A stretch of 10,120 nucleotides of DNA from Lachnospiraceae bacterium (GCA_017380975.1 JAFOCX010000257.1:1-10120); one strand, 5' to 3'; positions 1-6,430 are shown, numbered from the stretch's first letter. Notes: a model not told the origin generated them from the letters alone. Numbers and translations are program-made.

Positions 1-551
1 CCTTCATCTTCTATCGTATCCAGAATATTTTCAAATTCCTCTTCTGTGATCGTGACCTCTTCTCTGTCATCTTTTTTCCATAAGAGACTGAAAAGATTTA
101 CAATACCCGTCGTGATCAGCACGGCCGGGAAAAAGAGGATCATTAAAATCCGTAACGGATATGCGGCAAACTTTGCAATGGATTCGTTGCAACGTCTGGC
201 CACCATTTTCGGAGTGATCTCACCAAAGATCAGGATCAATACTGTCATCACTACAGTTACCACGGTGGAAGCCAGATCATCTGTAATCTTTCCTTCCATG
301 GAAGCAGCCAGGCTGACAGCAAGAACTGTCGCGATGGAAGTCGCTGCAATATTTACCAGATTGTTGCCAATCAAGATCGTAGATAATGCACGGTCGTAAT
401 GGTTGTATATGTAAAGAACGACCTTCATGACTCCCTTTGGATCTTCACTTTCTTTTTTGAGTTTCAATTTATTGAGAGAGGTATAAGCAATCTCAGAACC
501 TGAGAAAAATGCGGATCCCATCAGTAAAAGGAAAATACCAATATATGCCAT
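1..551 (-). CDS. CNNM/CorC-family (DUF21) membrane protein, C-terminus outside window
   Basis: This is a partial gene. It opens with ATG at 551 behind AGGAGG, and 183 codons run off the window start with no stop. The N-terminal half is a CNNM (DUF21) transmembrane domain. Hydrophobic segments lie near residues 2-18, 58-82, 95-115 and 127-155, with the family signatures FFSGSEIAYTSL (15-26), ILIGNN (59-64) and FGEITPK (109-115). An acidic linker begins near 160 and matches the pre-CBS linker of the next gene (TEEEF..ILDTIEDE). CBS domains are expected beyond the edge but are not visible. Family members include bacterial CorB/CorC-type Mg2+ exporters, often misnamed hemolysins. Metal transport in the cytoplasmic membrane is inferred from family only. 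It sits 16 nt after the paralogous gene at 1569-568 and is probably co-transcribed with it. Confidence 0.93.
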   Translation of the reverse strand, partial: MAYIGIFLLLMGSAFFSGSEIAYTSLNKLKLKKESEDPKGVMKVVLYIYNHYDRALSTILIGNNLVNIAATSIATVLAVSLAASMEGKITDDLASTVVTVVMTVLILIFGEITPKMVARRCNESIAKFAAYPLRILMILFFPAVLITTGIVNLFSLLWKKDDREEVTITEEEFENILDTIEDE

Positions 552-567
552 ACACGTATCCTCCTTC

Positions 568-1569
568 CTACATCAGCTGCAGGCCTTCGCCTGCATCGCT
601 CTCATCCTGAATATCTCCAACCAGCTCTTCCAGAATGTCTTCCATGGTGATCACACCCACTTTTTTACGGTTTTCATCACAGATGAATACCATATGAAGT
701 TTGTTAAGACGCATTCTCTGGAGCAGTTCGGAAACCTCGATCTTCTTCTCGAACACATACGGCTTTAACAGCATCTTGCGAAGCATGATCGGCTGTTTCT
801 GTACATAACGGTTCAGAAAATCGTTGGTCGGAAGGATTCCTACAATATTGTCTTCTCTTCCCTCATAGATCGGGATACGAGAATACGGCGACATTCGGAT
901 AAATTCAGCCAGTTTATCAAGAGAAGTCGAGCTGGATATACGAACCACTTCTGAGATCGGAACCATAATATCCTCTGCACGTTTCTGTCCAAACTCGATC
1001 GCTGAATTTACAAGCGCCTGTTTTTCCGGTTCTAAAACACCTTCATCTTCAATTGTTTCAATAATGTTCAGCAAGTCCTCTTCGGTTACTTTTCCGCTGT
1101 CTTCCGCCGCCAATGTGTGAGACAGCATATTGGAGATACCGGAAAATAAAAAAGATACCGGAGTACATAAGCGTACAAACAGCTGCATGCTGCCTGCGAA
1201 GATCAACGCGATCTCCTCGCTTCTTGACTTTGCCAGACTCTTCGGGAGCATCTCTGCAAATAAGTATACGATGATGGTCGTAATGATCGTACCATACACG
1301 ACGTATTCAGAAGAAAACTGGCGCATTACCAATAACGTAGACAAAGAAGCACAGCTGGCATGGAAAATGTTGTTTCCGATCAAGATCGTAGTCAAAGTCT
1401 TGTCGAACCGGTCACAGACCCAAAGGGCTGTTTTTGCCCGCTTATTGCCTTTGTCGGCCATGGTGCGAAGACGCACTCTGCTCACTGCCGTATATGCAGT
1501 TTCGCAGCACGCGAAATACGCTGAACAAAAGAGAAAGAATAGATACAATAGACAACTGTCTATATCCAC
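568..1569 (-). CDS. CNNM-domain protein with CBS pair (CorC/hemolysin-like), divergent transport motif
   Basis: The 333-residue product starts with GTG at 1569, and AAAGGAG sits 10 nt upstream at 1580-1586. The CNNM transmembrane domain occupies about residues 5-155, with ILIGNN at 62-67. It is followed by the linker TEEDLLNIIETIEDEG and a CBS pair at roughly 203-255 (DIMVP at its entry) and 267-318 (ending GVITMEDILEELVGDI). The protein stops 15 residues later, so the extra CorC_HlyC C-terminal domain seen in longer relatives is absent. The first helix motif reads FACCETAY instead of FSGSEIAY. The third reads AEMLPK instead of GEITPK, although the LIGNN asparagines are kept. The family includes Mg2+ exporters regulated by nucleotide binding at the CBS pair. 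Function here is inferred, and the motif changes could alter ion handling. It is the first gene of a two-gene unit under its own sigma-A promoter. Confidence 0.95.
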   Translation of the reverse strand: MDIDSCLLYLFFLFCSAYFACCETAYTAVSRVRLRTMADKGNKRAKTALWVCDRFDKTLTTILIGNNIFHASCASLSTLLVMRQFSSEYVVYGTIITTIIVYLFAEMLPKSLAKSRSEEIALIFAGSMQLFVRLCTPVSFLFSGISNMLSHTLAAEDSGKVTEEDLLNIIETIEDEGVLEPEKQALVNSAIEFGQKRAEDIMVPISEVVRISSSTSLDKLAEFIRMSPYSRIPIYEGREDNIVGILPTNDFLNRYVQKQPIMLRKMLLKPYVFEKKIEVSELLQRMRLNKLHMVFICDENRKKVGVITMEDILEELVGDIQDESDAGEGLQLM

Positions 1570-1605
1570 GAAACAATCACTCCTTTATAAAAATATTATT
1601 TTTCC

Positions 1606-1634
1606 ATTTTACTATATCGGAGGATTGCTGTCAA
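1606..1634 (-). promoter_or_regulatory. Sigma-A type promoter for the CNNM gene pair
   Basis: On the minus strand TTGACA (1634-1629) is followed after exactly 17 nt by TAAAAT (1611-1606). The -35 is perfect and the -10 matches 5 of 6. Transcription would start near 1599, about 30 nt before the GTG at 1569. The -35 element lies within a small inverted repeat (GATTG ACAG CAATC), only 10 nt after the spoVAE stop. The CNNM genes can therefore be expressed in vegetative cells independently of the spoVA operon. Confidence 0.8.
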
Positions 1635-1644
1635 TCATTGTCGT

Positions 1645-2001
1645 TTAATGCTTCATTTTGGGTTTAAAGATCAAGGATCCTAAATAGCCAAAGATCAGTG
1701 CTCCGGAGATTCCTACGGCACTGGAAGTAAATCCACCCTTAAAAATCCCGAGGAAACCATCTTCACCGATCGCTTTCTGAATTCCGGTCCAGAGAAGATT
1801 TCCAAATCCAAGAAGGGGAACGGTAGCTCCTGCACCTGCCCATTCTGAGAATGGCTGGTATAACCCTAAGAAGCCCAACACACTGCCGCTTACTACGAGC
1901 AGAACCATGATCCTTCCCGGCATCAGTTTTGTCTTATCCATCAAGATCTGCACCAATGCACAGATCATTCCGCCCACTAAAAATGCTTTTACGTAATCCA
2001 T
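1645..2001 (-). CDS. spoVAE: Stage V sporulation protein AE (SpoVAE/SpoVAEb)
   Basis: The 118-residue integral membrane protein has hydrophobic segments near 5-22, 28-48, 54-75 and 90-112, as expected for SpoVAE. The central motif GAGATVPLLGFGN (56-68) closely parallels GAGALVPITGFAN in SpoVAC, and the two belong to one family. It starts at ATG 2001 behind AGGAGA, 9 nt after the spoVAD stop. In Bacillus the SpoVA proteins sit in the spore inner membrane and are required for taking up dipicolinic acid (Ca-DPA) during sporulation and releasing it at germination. In B. subtilis spoVAEa and spoVAF follow spoVAEb. Here the next gene is a CNNM protein, so the operon is the short clostridial form. 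No terminator hairpin with a T-tract was found after the stop. Confidence 0.96.
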   Translation of the reverse strand: MDYVKAFLVGGMICALVQILMDKTKLMPGRIMVLLVVSGSVLGFLGLYQPFSEWAGAGATVPLLGFGNLLWTGIQKAIGEDGFLGIFKGGFTSSAVGISGALIFGYLGSLIFKPKMKH

Positions 2002-2010
2002 TCATTTCTC

Positions 2011-3060
2011 CTAGTCACAATCACATTTTTCCAAGATCACCGCATGCGCGATCCCCGGAACACTCTTTCCCTCATTATAGCTGACCGTTGACAATAGCGC
2101 TCCGGTCGGAATAAACAGCACCCGCTTCCATACACCGTCTCGAATCTGAGGCAATATATATGCACAGAGAACAGAGGCCGAACATCCGCAGCCGCTTCCT
2201 CCCGCATGCGTATCCTGCGTCTCATCACGGAAAATCTCGATCCCGCAGTCCATATACCGACTTTCGATATCATACCCGGCTTTTACCAGATAATCCAGAA
2301 GGAGCCTTCTTCCGATCTGTCCTAAATCTCCGGTTATGATCTTATCATAGTACGTTTCGTTCACACCGAGGTCTCTGAAATTTGCAAGGATCGTATCCAT
2401 GGCAGCCATTGCCATAGCGGCTCCCATATTCATGGAATCCTTAAATGCCATATCAACAATTTTTCCGGTTGTGACACCTGCCACCTTTGCCAATGGTTTC
2501 TTTCCGTTGATCCTTTTATTTCCATCATTCGCTGACAAGATCACGGAACCGCATCCTGTTACGGTCCATGTAGCTGAATAAGGACGCTGGTTGCCATATT
2601 CCAAAGGAAAACGAAACTGCTTTTCTGCCGAAGCAAAATGGCTGGAAGCTGCTACCAGAACATGATCCGCAAAGCCTCCTTCCACAACCATGGAGCCCAG
2701 TCCCATGGCCTCTCCCATGGTGGAACATGCTCCGTAAATGCCAAACATCGGAAACTCCAGATTCATGACACCGAAAGATGTCGCGATCAGCTGGGCCAGA
2801 AGATCTCCTCCAAAATAATATCGGATATCCTCTTTCGTTAAACCGCTTTTTTCAATCGCCAAAGTCGCTGCTCTCGTCTGCAGTTCGCTCTCCGCTTCTT
2901 CCCAGTTCTTTTTTCCAAGCATAGAATCGACTTCAACCTGATCGAAATATTGTCCAAGCGGACCTTCGCCTTCTTTTTTTCCGACTACCGATGCCGCTGA
3001 AAGGATCAGCGGCGGATTTTGAAAAATCACACTGGCTTTGCCTCGTTGCTTTTCATTCAT
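2011..3060 (-). CDS. spoVAD: Stage V sporulation protein AD (SpoVAD), DPA-binding thiolase-fold protein
   Basis: The 349-residue soluble protein has a thiolase/ketoacyl-synthase-like fold. Recognisable SpoVAD stretches include FGIYGACSTMGEAM, with the nucleophile-position cysteine, near 106-119. Others are ASSHFASAEKQFRFPLEYG, WTVTGCGSVILS, the GDLG motif, CGCSAS (about 290-295) and a C-terminal PTGALLSTVSYN...GIAHAV segment. Length is close to the usual value of about 340. In Bacillus SpoVAD is a peripheral inner-membrane protein that binds DPA directly and works with the SpoVAC/SpoVAE channel proteins. It is not known as an active condensing enzyme. It starts at ATG 3060 behind GGAGGA, 43 nt after spoVAC and 9 nt before spoVAE. 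The CGCSAS region is cysteine-richer than the GPGCSATV seen in B. subtilis as I recall it. Confidence 0.97.
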   Translation of the reverse strand: MNEKQRGKASVIFQNPPLILSAASVVGKKEGEGPLGQYFDQVEVDSMLGKKNWEEAESELQTRAATLAIEKSGLTKEDIRYYFGGDLLAQLIATSFGVMNLEFPMFGIYGACSTMGEAMGLGSMVVEGGFADHVLVAASSHFASAEKQFRFPLEYGNQRPYSATWTVTGCGSVILSANDGNKRINGKKPLAKVAGVTTGKIVDMAFKDSMNMGAAMAMAAMDTILANFRDLGVNETYYDKIITGDLGQIGRRLLLDYLVKAGYDIESRYMDCGIEIFRDETQDTHAGGSGCGCSASVLCAYILPQIRDGVWKRVLFIPTGALLSTVSYNEGKSVPGIAHAVILEKCDCD

Positions 3061-3103
3061 AGCATTTTCCTCCGTTTGCGTTCATGATGAGACCTCTATT
3101 CAC

Positions 3104-3547
3104 TTATACATAATTTCCAATCCAATAAACGACTCCAAGGAGCCAGCTTGAAAAAATCCCAAACAAGATTACAGGGCCTGCGATCGTAAAGATTTTGCAG
3201 CCAACACCAAAAACCTGGCCTTCTGCTTTGTATTCGATCGCCGGAGCCACAACAGAATTGGCAAACCCGGTGATCGGTACAAGCGCTCCTGCCCCGGCAA
3301 ACTTTACGATTTTCGGATATATATTGAATCCGGTCAAAAGAATACTTCCTGCGATCAGACAAAGTGTTGTCCAGGATGCCGCTGTTTCTTTTTCCATATC
3401 CATCGCCAGAAACAGATTCGTCAGTGCCTGGCCGATGGTGCAGATCACACCACCCACAAGAAAAGCATTTCTCATATTTTTCCACACACTGAATACCGGG
3501 GTCACTTCTTTCACATAGTTTCCATATTGCTTTTTATCGATTTCCAT
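3104..3547 (-). CDS. spoVAC: Stage V sporulation protein AC (SpoVAC)
   Basis: The 147-residue membrane protein has a short polar N-terminus followed by hydrophobic segments near 27-48, 58-75, 82-102 and 115-143. The family motif GAGALVPITGFANSVVAPAIEYK lies at 85-107. B. subtilis SpoVAC has been shown to act as a mechanosensitive channel and is taken to be the DPA pore of the spore inner membrane. The ATG at 3547 overlaps the spoVAB stop by one base (TAATG), and GGAGG lies 6 nt upstream inside spoVAB, so translational coupling is likely. The next gene, spoVAD, follows after 43 nt with its own good ribosome binding site. Confidence 0.97.
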   Translation of the reverse strand: MEIDKKQYGNYVKEVTPVFSVWKNMRNAFLVGGVICTIGQALTNLFLAMDMEKETAASWTTLCLIAGSILLTGFNIYPKIVKFAGAGALVPITGFANSVVAPAIEYKAEGQVFGVGCKIFTIAGPVILFGIFSSWLLGVVYWIGNYV

Positions 3548-3975
3548 TACGTACCTCCAAAACCGTACACAAAGTAGAGAACGGATCCTGCCAATTTACC
3601 TGCCGCGATGGCTGCGATCACATATTGCAATCCGACAGCCAGATGGATTCTTCTTCCAAATACCGGAAGTGCTTTTAATGTTTCTGCCAGAGACATGACC
3701 AAACAGCCCACAAAGACTCCGATGGATAACCCCCAGCCAACAAGTAACATATTTCCTCCAAGCATCCGGGGAATATGATATAAATCCATGAGATTTCCAA
3801 AGATCCCTCCGATGATCATCATTGTTTCACATAGGATGACATGTGACTTGATCCCGGTCGTCCAGATCAGGCGCGGAAAGATCCCGACGATTGCAAGAAA
3901 AGCAAAAACACCTGCTGCCACAATTCCGCCTGCACTGCTTCCGATGACAAACAGCAATGCCTGTTTAAGATACAT
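3547..3975 (-). CDS. spoVAB: Stage V sporulation protein AB (SpoVAB)
   Basis: The 142-residue, almost wholly hydrophobic protein has four likely membrane spans at about 6-31, 44-60, 72-96 and 113-137. The SpoVAB pattern is clear: SSAGGIVAAGVFAF near the N-terminus, IPRMLGG in the middle, and FVGCLVMSLAETLKALPVFGRR before the last helix. SpoVAB is a membrane component of the SpoVA DPA-transport machinery with an undefined individual role. It starts at ATG 3975, inside the end of spoVAA (11-nt overlap), behind AAAGGA. Its stop overlaps the spoVAC start by one base. This tight packing indicates one co-translated block. Confidence 0.95.
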   Translation of the reverse strand: MYLKQALLFVIGSSAGGIVAAGVFAFLAIVGIFPRLIWTTGIKSHVILCETMMIIGGIFGNLMDLYHIPRMLGGNMLLVGWGLSIGVFVGCLVMSLAETLKALPVFGRRIHLAVGLQYVIAAIAAGKLAGSVLYFVYGFGGT

Positions 3976-4603
3976 CGATACCGCGTTCCTTTCTTCCGTA
4001 GTTCTGGATCAGTGTTTTTCCCACATTGTCTTCGTAAAGCCGCATCTCCACCTCGATCGGAGTCGGATCTACCGTTAATTTCCATGAAGCAAAATGATTG
4101 AAGAATACCAGAATTCCAAGAGCCACTCCAAATGAATAGGAAAGCTCTAACACTGTCACACCGTCAGACTCTGTTCCCATGACCAGCTGATAAATATTCC
4201 CGAAAACAGTGGTAACGCTTGCATCATTGTTAAATGTCATGATCGCAAAGGCCGCTCCGCAAAAGGAAATGGCTGCTACAACTGCTGTTTTGATCCATTG
4301 AAGCAGAATTATCCCGCCCGCATCTGTCCGATAGTTGATGACAAAGTCTGCCTGTCCCATACTGATGATCTGAATGTTTTTTTCTTCCGCTTCCACCTGT
4401 GTCAGCAGGTCCATGATACTGCCGACATATGTGATCTTATTTCCTTTTTTGGGTGTTTGAAACGATGTCACCTTGATGGTTTTAATTTTTGCTTCAACGG
4501 AACGGTTCCGGCAGTGTACTTCTGCAATATCTTTTACATAGACGTCCGGCTTGTAAACCTCTGTTGTCTGAGCGATTTTCAAGTATACTGTCTCATTGCT
4601 CAC
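3965..4603 (-). CDS. spoVAA: Stage V sporulation protein AA (SpoVAA)
   Basis: The 212-residue protein has a soluble N-terminal domain of about 95 residues that carries the SpoVAA-type start (VYLKIAQTTEVYKPDVYVKDIAEV). Two membrane spans follow, at roughly 101-123 and 152-169. The conserved tail holds FFNHF (167-171) and DPTPIEVEMRLYED (179-192). Length agrees with B. subtilis SpoVAA (about 206). It is required with the other SpoVA proteins for DPA uptake into the forespore. The start is GTG at 4603, which shares four bases (GTGA) with the stop of the 53-residue ORF upstream. Only a poor G-rich ribosome binding site precedes it, so initiation probably depends on translation of that small ORF. 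No better in-frame start is visible. Confidence 0.95.
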   Translation of the reverse strand: MSNETVYLKIAQTTEVYKPDVYVKDIAEVHCRNRSVEAKIKTIKVTSFQTPKKGNKITYVGSIMDLLTQVEAEEKNIQIISMGQADFVINYRTDAGGIILLQWIKTAVVAAISFCGAAFAIMTFNNDASVTTVFGNIYQLVMGTESDGVTVLELSYSFGVALGILVFFNHFASWKLTVDPTPIEVEMRLYEDNVGKTLIQNYGRKERGIDVS

Positions 4604-4761
4604 GCCCCCACCAGCTTTCCGATCTCATGGTAAACCAGCGTTCCGTCTGCACTGACCTTCGGCCCCTGTAGATAAAATAAAACGTACCAGACCGTGAAAC
4701 CGATCAGAAGAAGCAGCAAAACAGCCGTTACAAAATGCAGTTTATCTTTTAAAGAATTCAT
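4600..4761 (-). CDS. Small single-span membrane protein (53 aa) between sigF and spoVAA
   Basis: This short ORF is not recognised as a named family. It starts at ATG 4761 behind AAAGGA with 9-nt spacing. The 53-residue product has a basic N-terminus (MNSLKDKLHF), one hydrophobic segment at about residues 10-31 rich in Leu and Val, and a short polar tail ending GKLVGA. This is a typical single-span small membrane protein, probably with its tail outside the cytoplasmic side. Its TGA at 4600-4602 overlaps the spoVAA GTG as GTGA, the arrangement of a coupled operon gene. It is the first ORF of the spoVA unit and lies 58 nt after sigF, downstream of a candidate sigma-G promoter. A role alongside SpoVA in the forespore membrane is inferred from position only. 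An alternative is a leader ORF whose main job is to load ribosomes onto spoVAA. Confidence 0.75.
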   Translation of the reverse strand: MNSLKDKLHFVTAVLLLLLIGFTVWYVLFYLQGPKVSADGTLVYHEIGKLVGA

Positions 4762-4795
4762 CGTTACACATCCTTTATTAAGGTTTCATTACTCT

Positions 4796-4825
4796 CAGTA
4801 TGCGCATCCGAACCTTTCTCTATGC
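4796..4825 (-). promoter_or_regulatory. Candidate sigma-G promoter for the spoVA operon
   Basis: On the minus strand GCATA (4825-4821) is followed after 18 nt by CATACTG (4802-4796). The B. subtilis sigma-G consensus is GHATR, 17-18 nt, then CATNHTA, so the -35 fits fully and the -10 fits 6 of 7. The -35 overlaps the last codon and stop of sigF. The predicted start near 4788 leaves a leader of about 27 nt with the AAAGGA site before the 53-residue ORF. In B. subtilis spoVA is transcribed by sigma-G in the forespore. A loose AAGGTT/AACCTT inverted repeat flanks the -10. Confidence 0.5.
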
Positions 4826-5539
4826 ATTCAATTTTTTCCGCAATTCAAGAAGGATCTTTTTCTCCATCCTTGATACCTGCACCTGTGAAATCCCCAGATG
4901 GCTTGCGATCACAGTCTGTGTTTTGTTTTCAAAATATCTTGCGAAAATAATTCTCTGTTCCTGCGGATTTAATTCTTTTAACACCTCCTTAAGAACCATC
5001 CGGTTCAATAATGCTTCGTCTTCTAAATGATTTCCCAATAATTTATCCATCAGACAGCCTCCGGATCCATCGTCATTGCCCAGTGGGCGGTAAATGGACT
5101 CCACTTCCGCCCCTGCTTCTAAAGAAGCTGCAACCTCTTCACGACTGGCTCCAACTTCGTTTGCGATCTCATCGATAGTAGGCTCCCGTCCCATTGCATA
5201 TTCCAACCGTTCTCTCGCCATTCCGGCTTTCATCGCCAGTTCCTTTAACGGCCGGCTCACTTTGATCATTCCGTCATCCCGCAGAAAGCGACGAATCTCC
5301 CCTGTAATCATCGGAACTGCATAAGTGGAAAACTTCACATCCATTTCCAGATCAAATTTATCGATCGCTTTCATCAATCCGATGCTTCCGATCTGAAACA
5401 GATCTTCCGGGTCATATCCGCGGTTGGAAAATCTGCGTACGATACTCCAGATGAGTCCCATATTTTCCGTGACCAGCATATCTCTGGCCATTTTATCTCC
5501 CCCGTGTGCACGTTTGATGTACTCCATGGTGTCGATCAT
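4820..5539 (-). CDS. sigF: RNA polymerase sporulation sigma factor SigF (forespore-specific)
   Basis: This is the early forespore sigma factor (SpoIIAC). Counted from ATG 5539, the 239 residues show region 2 at about 18-88 (GYDPEDLFQIGSIGLMKAIDKFD, then FSTYAVPMITGEIRRFLRD). Region 3 begins near VSRPLKEL (95-101). Region 4 is at about 185-236, with the helix-turn-helix QTVIASHLGISQVQVSRMEKKIL. An in-frame GTG at 5548 would add three residues, but AGGTGA sits 5 nt before the ATG and only about 2 nt from the GTG, so ATG is preferred. Sigma-F is held inactive by SpoIIAB and released by SpoIIAA, both encoded just upstream. The spoIIAB stop lies within the sigF ribosome binding site, so stoichiometric coupled translation is likely. 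spoVA follows after a 58-nt gap, a synteny shared with Bacillus. Confidence 0.97.
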   Translation of the reverse strand: MIDTMEYIKRAHGGDKMARDMLVTENMGLIWSIVRRFSNRGYDPEDLFQIGSIGLMKAIDKFDLEMDVKFSTYAVPMITGEIRRFLRDDGMIKVSRPLKELAMKAGMARERLEYAMGREPTIDEIANEVGASREEVAASLEAGAEVESIYRPLGNDDGSGGCLMDKLLGNHLEDEALLNRMVLKEVLKELNPQEQRIIFARYFENKTQTVIASHLGISQVQVSRMEKKILLELRKKLNA

Positions 5540-5544
5540 ATGAG

Positions 5545-5550
5545 TCACCT
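5545..5550 (-). promoter_or_regulatory. Ribosome binding site of sigF, overlapping the spoIIAB stop
   Basis: AGGTGA on the minus strand is spaced 5 nt from the ATG at 5539. The final TGA of this site is the spoIIAB stop codon. The spacing favours ATG 5539 over the GTG at 5548, which lies inside the site itself. Confidence 0.6.
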
Positions 5551-5991
5551 TCCGATTTTCTTTCTCATCGTTACAGAAGTTCCGCCACCCGGTGATGAGA
5601 TTACTTCCACCCGGTCCATGAAAGCCTCCATAAAGGAAAAACCCATTCCGGACCGCTCTTCCGGAAGTGTGCTGAACATAGGCTCCATGGCTTTTTCAAT
5701 ATTGCTGATACCGACCCCGTCATCACTCACGGTCACAGACAGTACATTTTCCTCTACGGCTGCTTCAATCAGGATCGCACCTTCCCCATTCTGATATCCA
5801 TGGATCACTGCATTAGTCACTGCTTCCGAAACGGCTGTCTTGATATCATCAATTTCTTCTAATGTAGGATTCATACGAGTTGCAAACACTGCCACGACCA
5901 CTCTGGCAAACTCCTCATTTTCCGAACGACTGTCAAAGGTCAGTCTCATAACTTCTCGCGATCTTGTTATGTCAAAATTTTTCTGTTCCAT
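5545..5991 (-). CDS. spoIIAB: Anti-sigma F factor SpoIIAB (serine kinase)
   Basis: The 148-residue GHKL-fold protein binds and inhibits sigma-F and phosphorylates SpoIIAA. The ATP-binding boxes are intact: the N box SEAVTNAVIHGY (55-66; E56, N60, H64), the G1 box DDGVGI (90-95), an ATP lid around 100-114 and the G2 box SGMGF (114-118). Residues 15-31 (MRLTFDSRSENEEFARV) align with the start of B. subtilis SpoIIAB. The ATG at 5991 thus adds about ten N-terminal residues, but it has an excellent AAGGAGG site, whereas the internal Met15 has no comparable one. It starts 14 nt after spoIIAA and runs into the sigF ribosome binding site. It acts in the cytoplasm of predivisional cell and forespore. 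Confidence 0.97.
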   Translation of the reverse strand: MEQKNFDITRSREVMRLTFDSRSENEEFARVVVAVFATRMNPTLEEIDDIKTAVSEAVTNAVIHGYQNGEGAILIEAAVEENVLSVTVSDDGVGISNIEKAMEPMFSTLPEERSGMGFSFMEAFMDRVEVISSPGGGTSVTMRKKIGR

Positions 5992-6005
5992 GCTGTACTC
6001 CTCCT

Positions 6006-6344
6006 TTAACGGTAAATGGCTTCTTCTTTTGATTCAAACTGCGGCATCAAGGTCAGCATTCCTCCCAGCTTTAAAATACGCCGGATCTGCGAAGAGGCTC
6101 CATAAAAAGAAACGGTCCCTCCGCTTGCTTTTATCTGCTTATACCGATTTAACAGAATGCCGATCCCGGAGCTGTCCATAAAGGTGGTACGGCTAAAATC
6201 AAAGATCAGTTTCGAAATATAGTTCTCTGCCATCAGCAGATCTGTCTCATATCGCAGATTTCGGCAGTTGTGATGATCCAGTTCCTTCGGCATATGTATG
6301 ATCAGAATCTGTCCTTTCGCTTCATAAATAAATGACGGGTCCAT
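6006..6344 (-). CDS. spoIIAA: Anti-sigma F factor antagonist SpoIIAA
   Basis: The 112-residue STAS-domain protein carries the signature FMDSSGIGILLNRYKQIK (55-72). The first serine of DSSG is at residue 58, the same number as the phosphorylated Ser58 of B. subtilis SpoIIAA. SpoIIAB phosphorylates it and SpoIIE removes the phosphate (SpoIIE is not in this window). The dephosphorylated form displaces sigma-F from SpoIIAB in the forespore. It starts at ATG 6344 behind AGGAGG and is the first gene of the spoIIA operon. The intrinsic terminator of the preceding gene ends only 23 nt upstream, so the spoIIA promoter must overlap that terminator or the end of the TPR gene. Confidence 0.97.
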   Translation of the reverse strand: MDPSFIYEAKGQILIIHMPKELDHHNCRNLRYETDLLMAENYISKLIFDFSRTTFMDSSGIGILLNRYKQIKASGGTVSFYGASSQIRRILKLGGMLTLMPQFESKEEAIYR

Positions 6345-6367
6345 AAGTATCCTCCTGACTGTTTTTG

Positions 6368-6402
6368 AAATAAAAAAAGAGACTCTTCAGAAAAAGTCTC
6401 TT
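6368..6402 (-). terminator. Intrinsic terminator of the TPR gene unit
   Basis: The minus-strand transcript forms AAGAGACTTT, a short loop, then the complementary AAGAGTCTCTT. This is about 11 pairs with one G-U (hairpin 6402-6377), followed immediately by TTTTTATTT (6376-6368). It starts 16 nt after the TPR gene stop, a standard rho-independent layout that isolates this unit from spoIIA. Confidence 0.8.
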
Positions 6403-6430
6403 CTTCTGTAAAGTCTCTCTAATATCCACG
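6403..6430 (-). promoter_or_regulatory. Weak candidate sigma-H promoter for spoIIA
   Basis: On the minus strand CGTGGATAT (6430-6422) is followed after 12 nt by ACAGAAG (6409-6403). It partly fits the sigma-H consensus (RNAGGAWWW and RNNGAAT), with 7 of 9 positions by that pattern in the -35 and 6 of 7 in the -10. B. subtilis spoIIA is sigma-H dependent, and little other space is available upstream of spoIIAA. The match is imperfect, overlaps the TPR stop codon and would place the terminator hairpin in the spoIIA leader. Confidence 0.2.

Noticed and set aside
46..399. Plus-strand ORF of 117 codons
   Set aside because: It is the antisense shadow of the partial CNNM gene, whose minus-strand frame carries the conserved motifs. 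The plus-strand product is not recognisable.
1620..1640. Hairpin GATTG ACAG CAATC after spoVAE as a terminator
   Set aside because: The stem is only 5 bp, no T-tract follows, and the sequence is better explained as the -35 region of the CNNM promoter.
1130..1648. Plus-strand ORF of 172 codons
   Set aside because: It is antisense to the second CNNM gene and to that gene's promoter, with no domain-like sequence.
3061..3103. Ten-codon ORF in the spoVAC-spoVAD gap
   Set aside because: It is too short to support, has no clear ribosome binding site of its own, and overlaps the spoVAD ribosome binding site and start.
3096..3485. Minus-strand 129-codon ORF inside spoVAC
   Set aside because: It is an out-of-frame overlap with spoVAC, which has the correct family sequence, and its product is Cys/Arg/Trp-rich nonsense.
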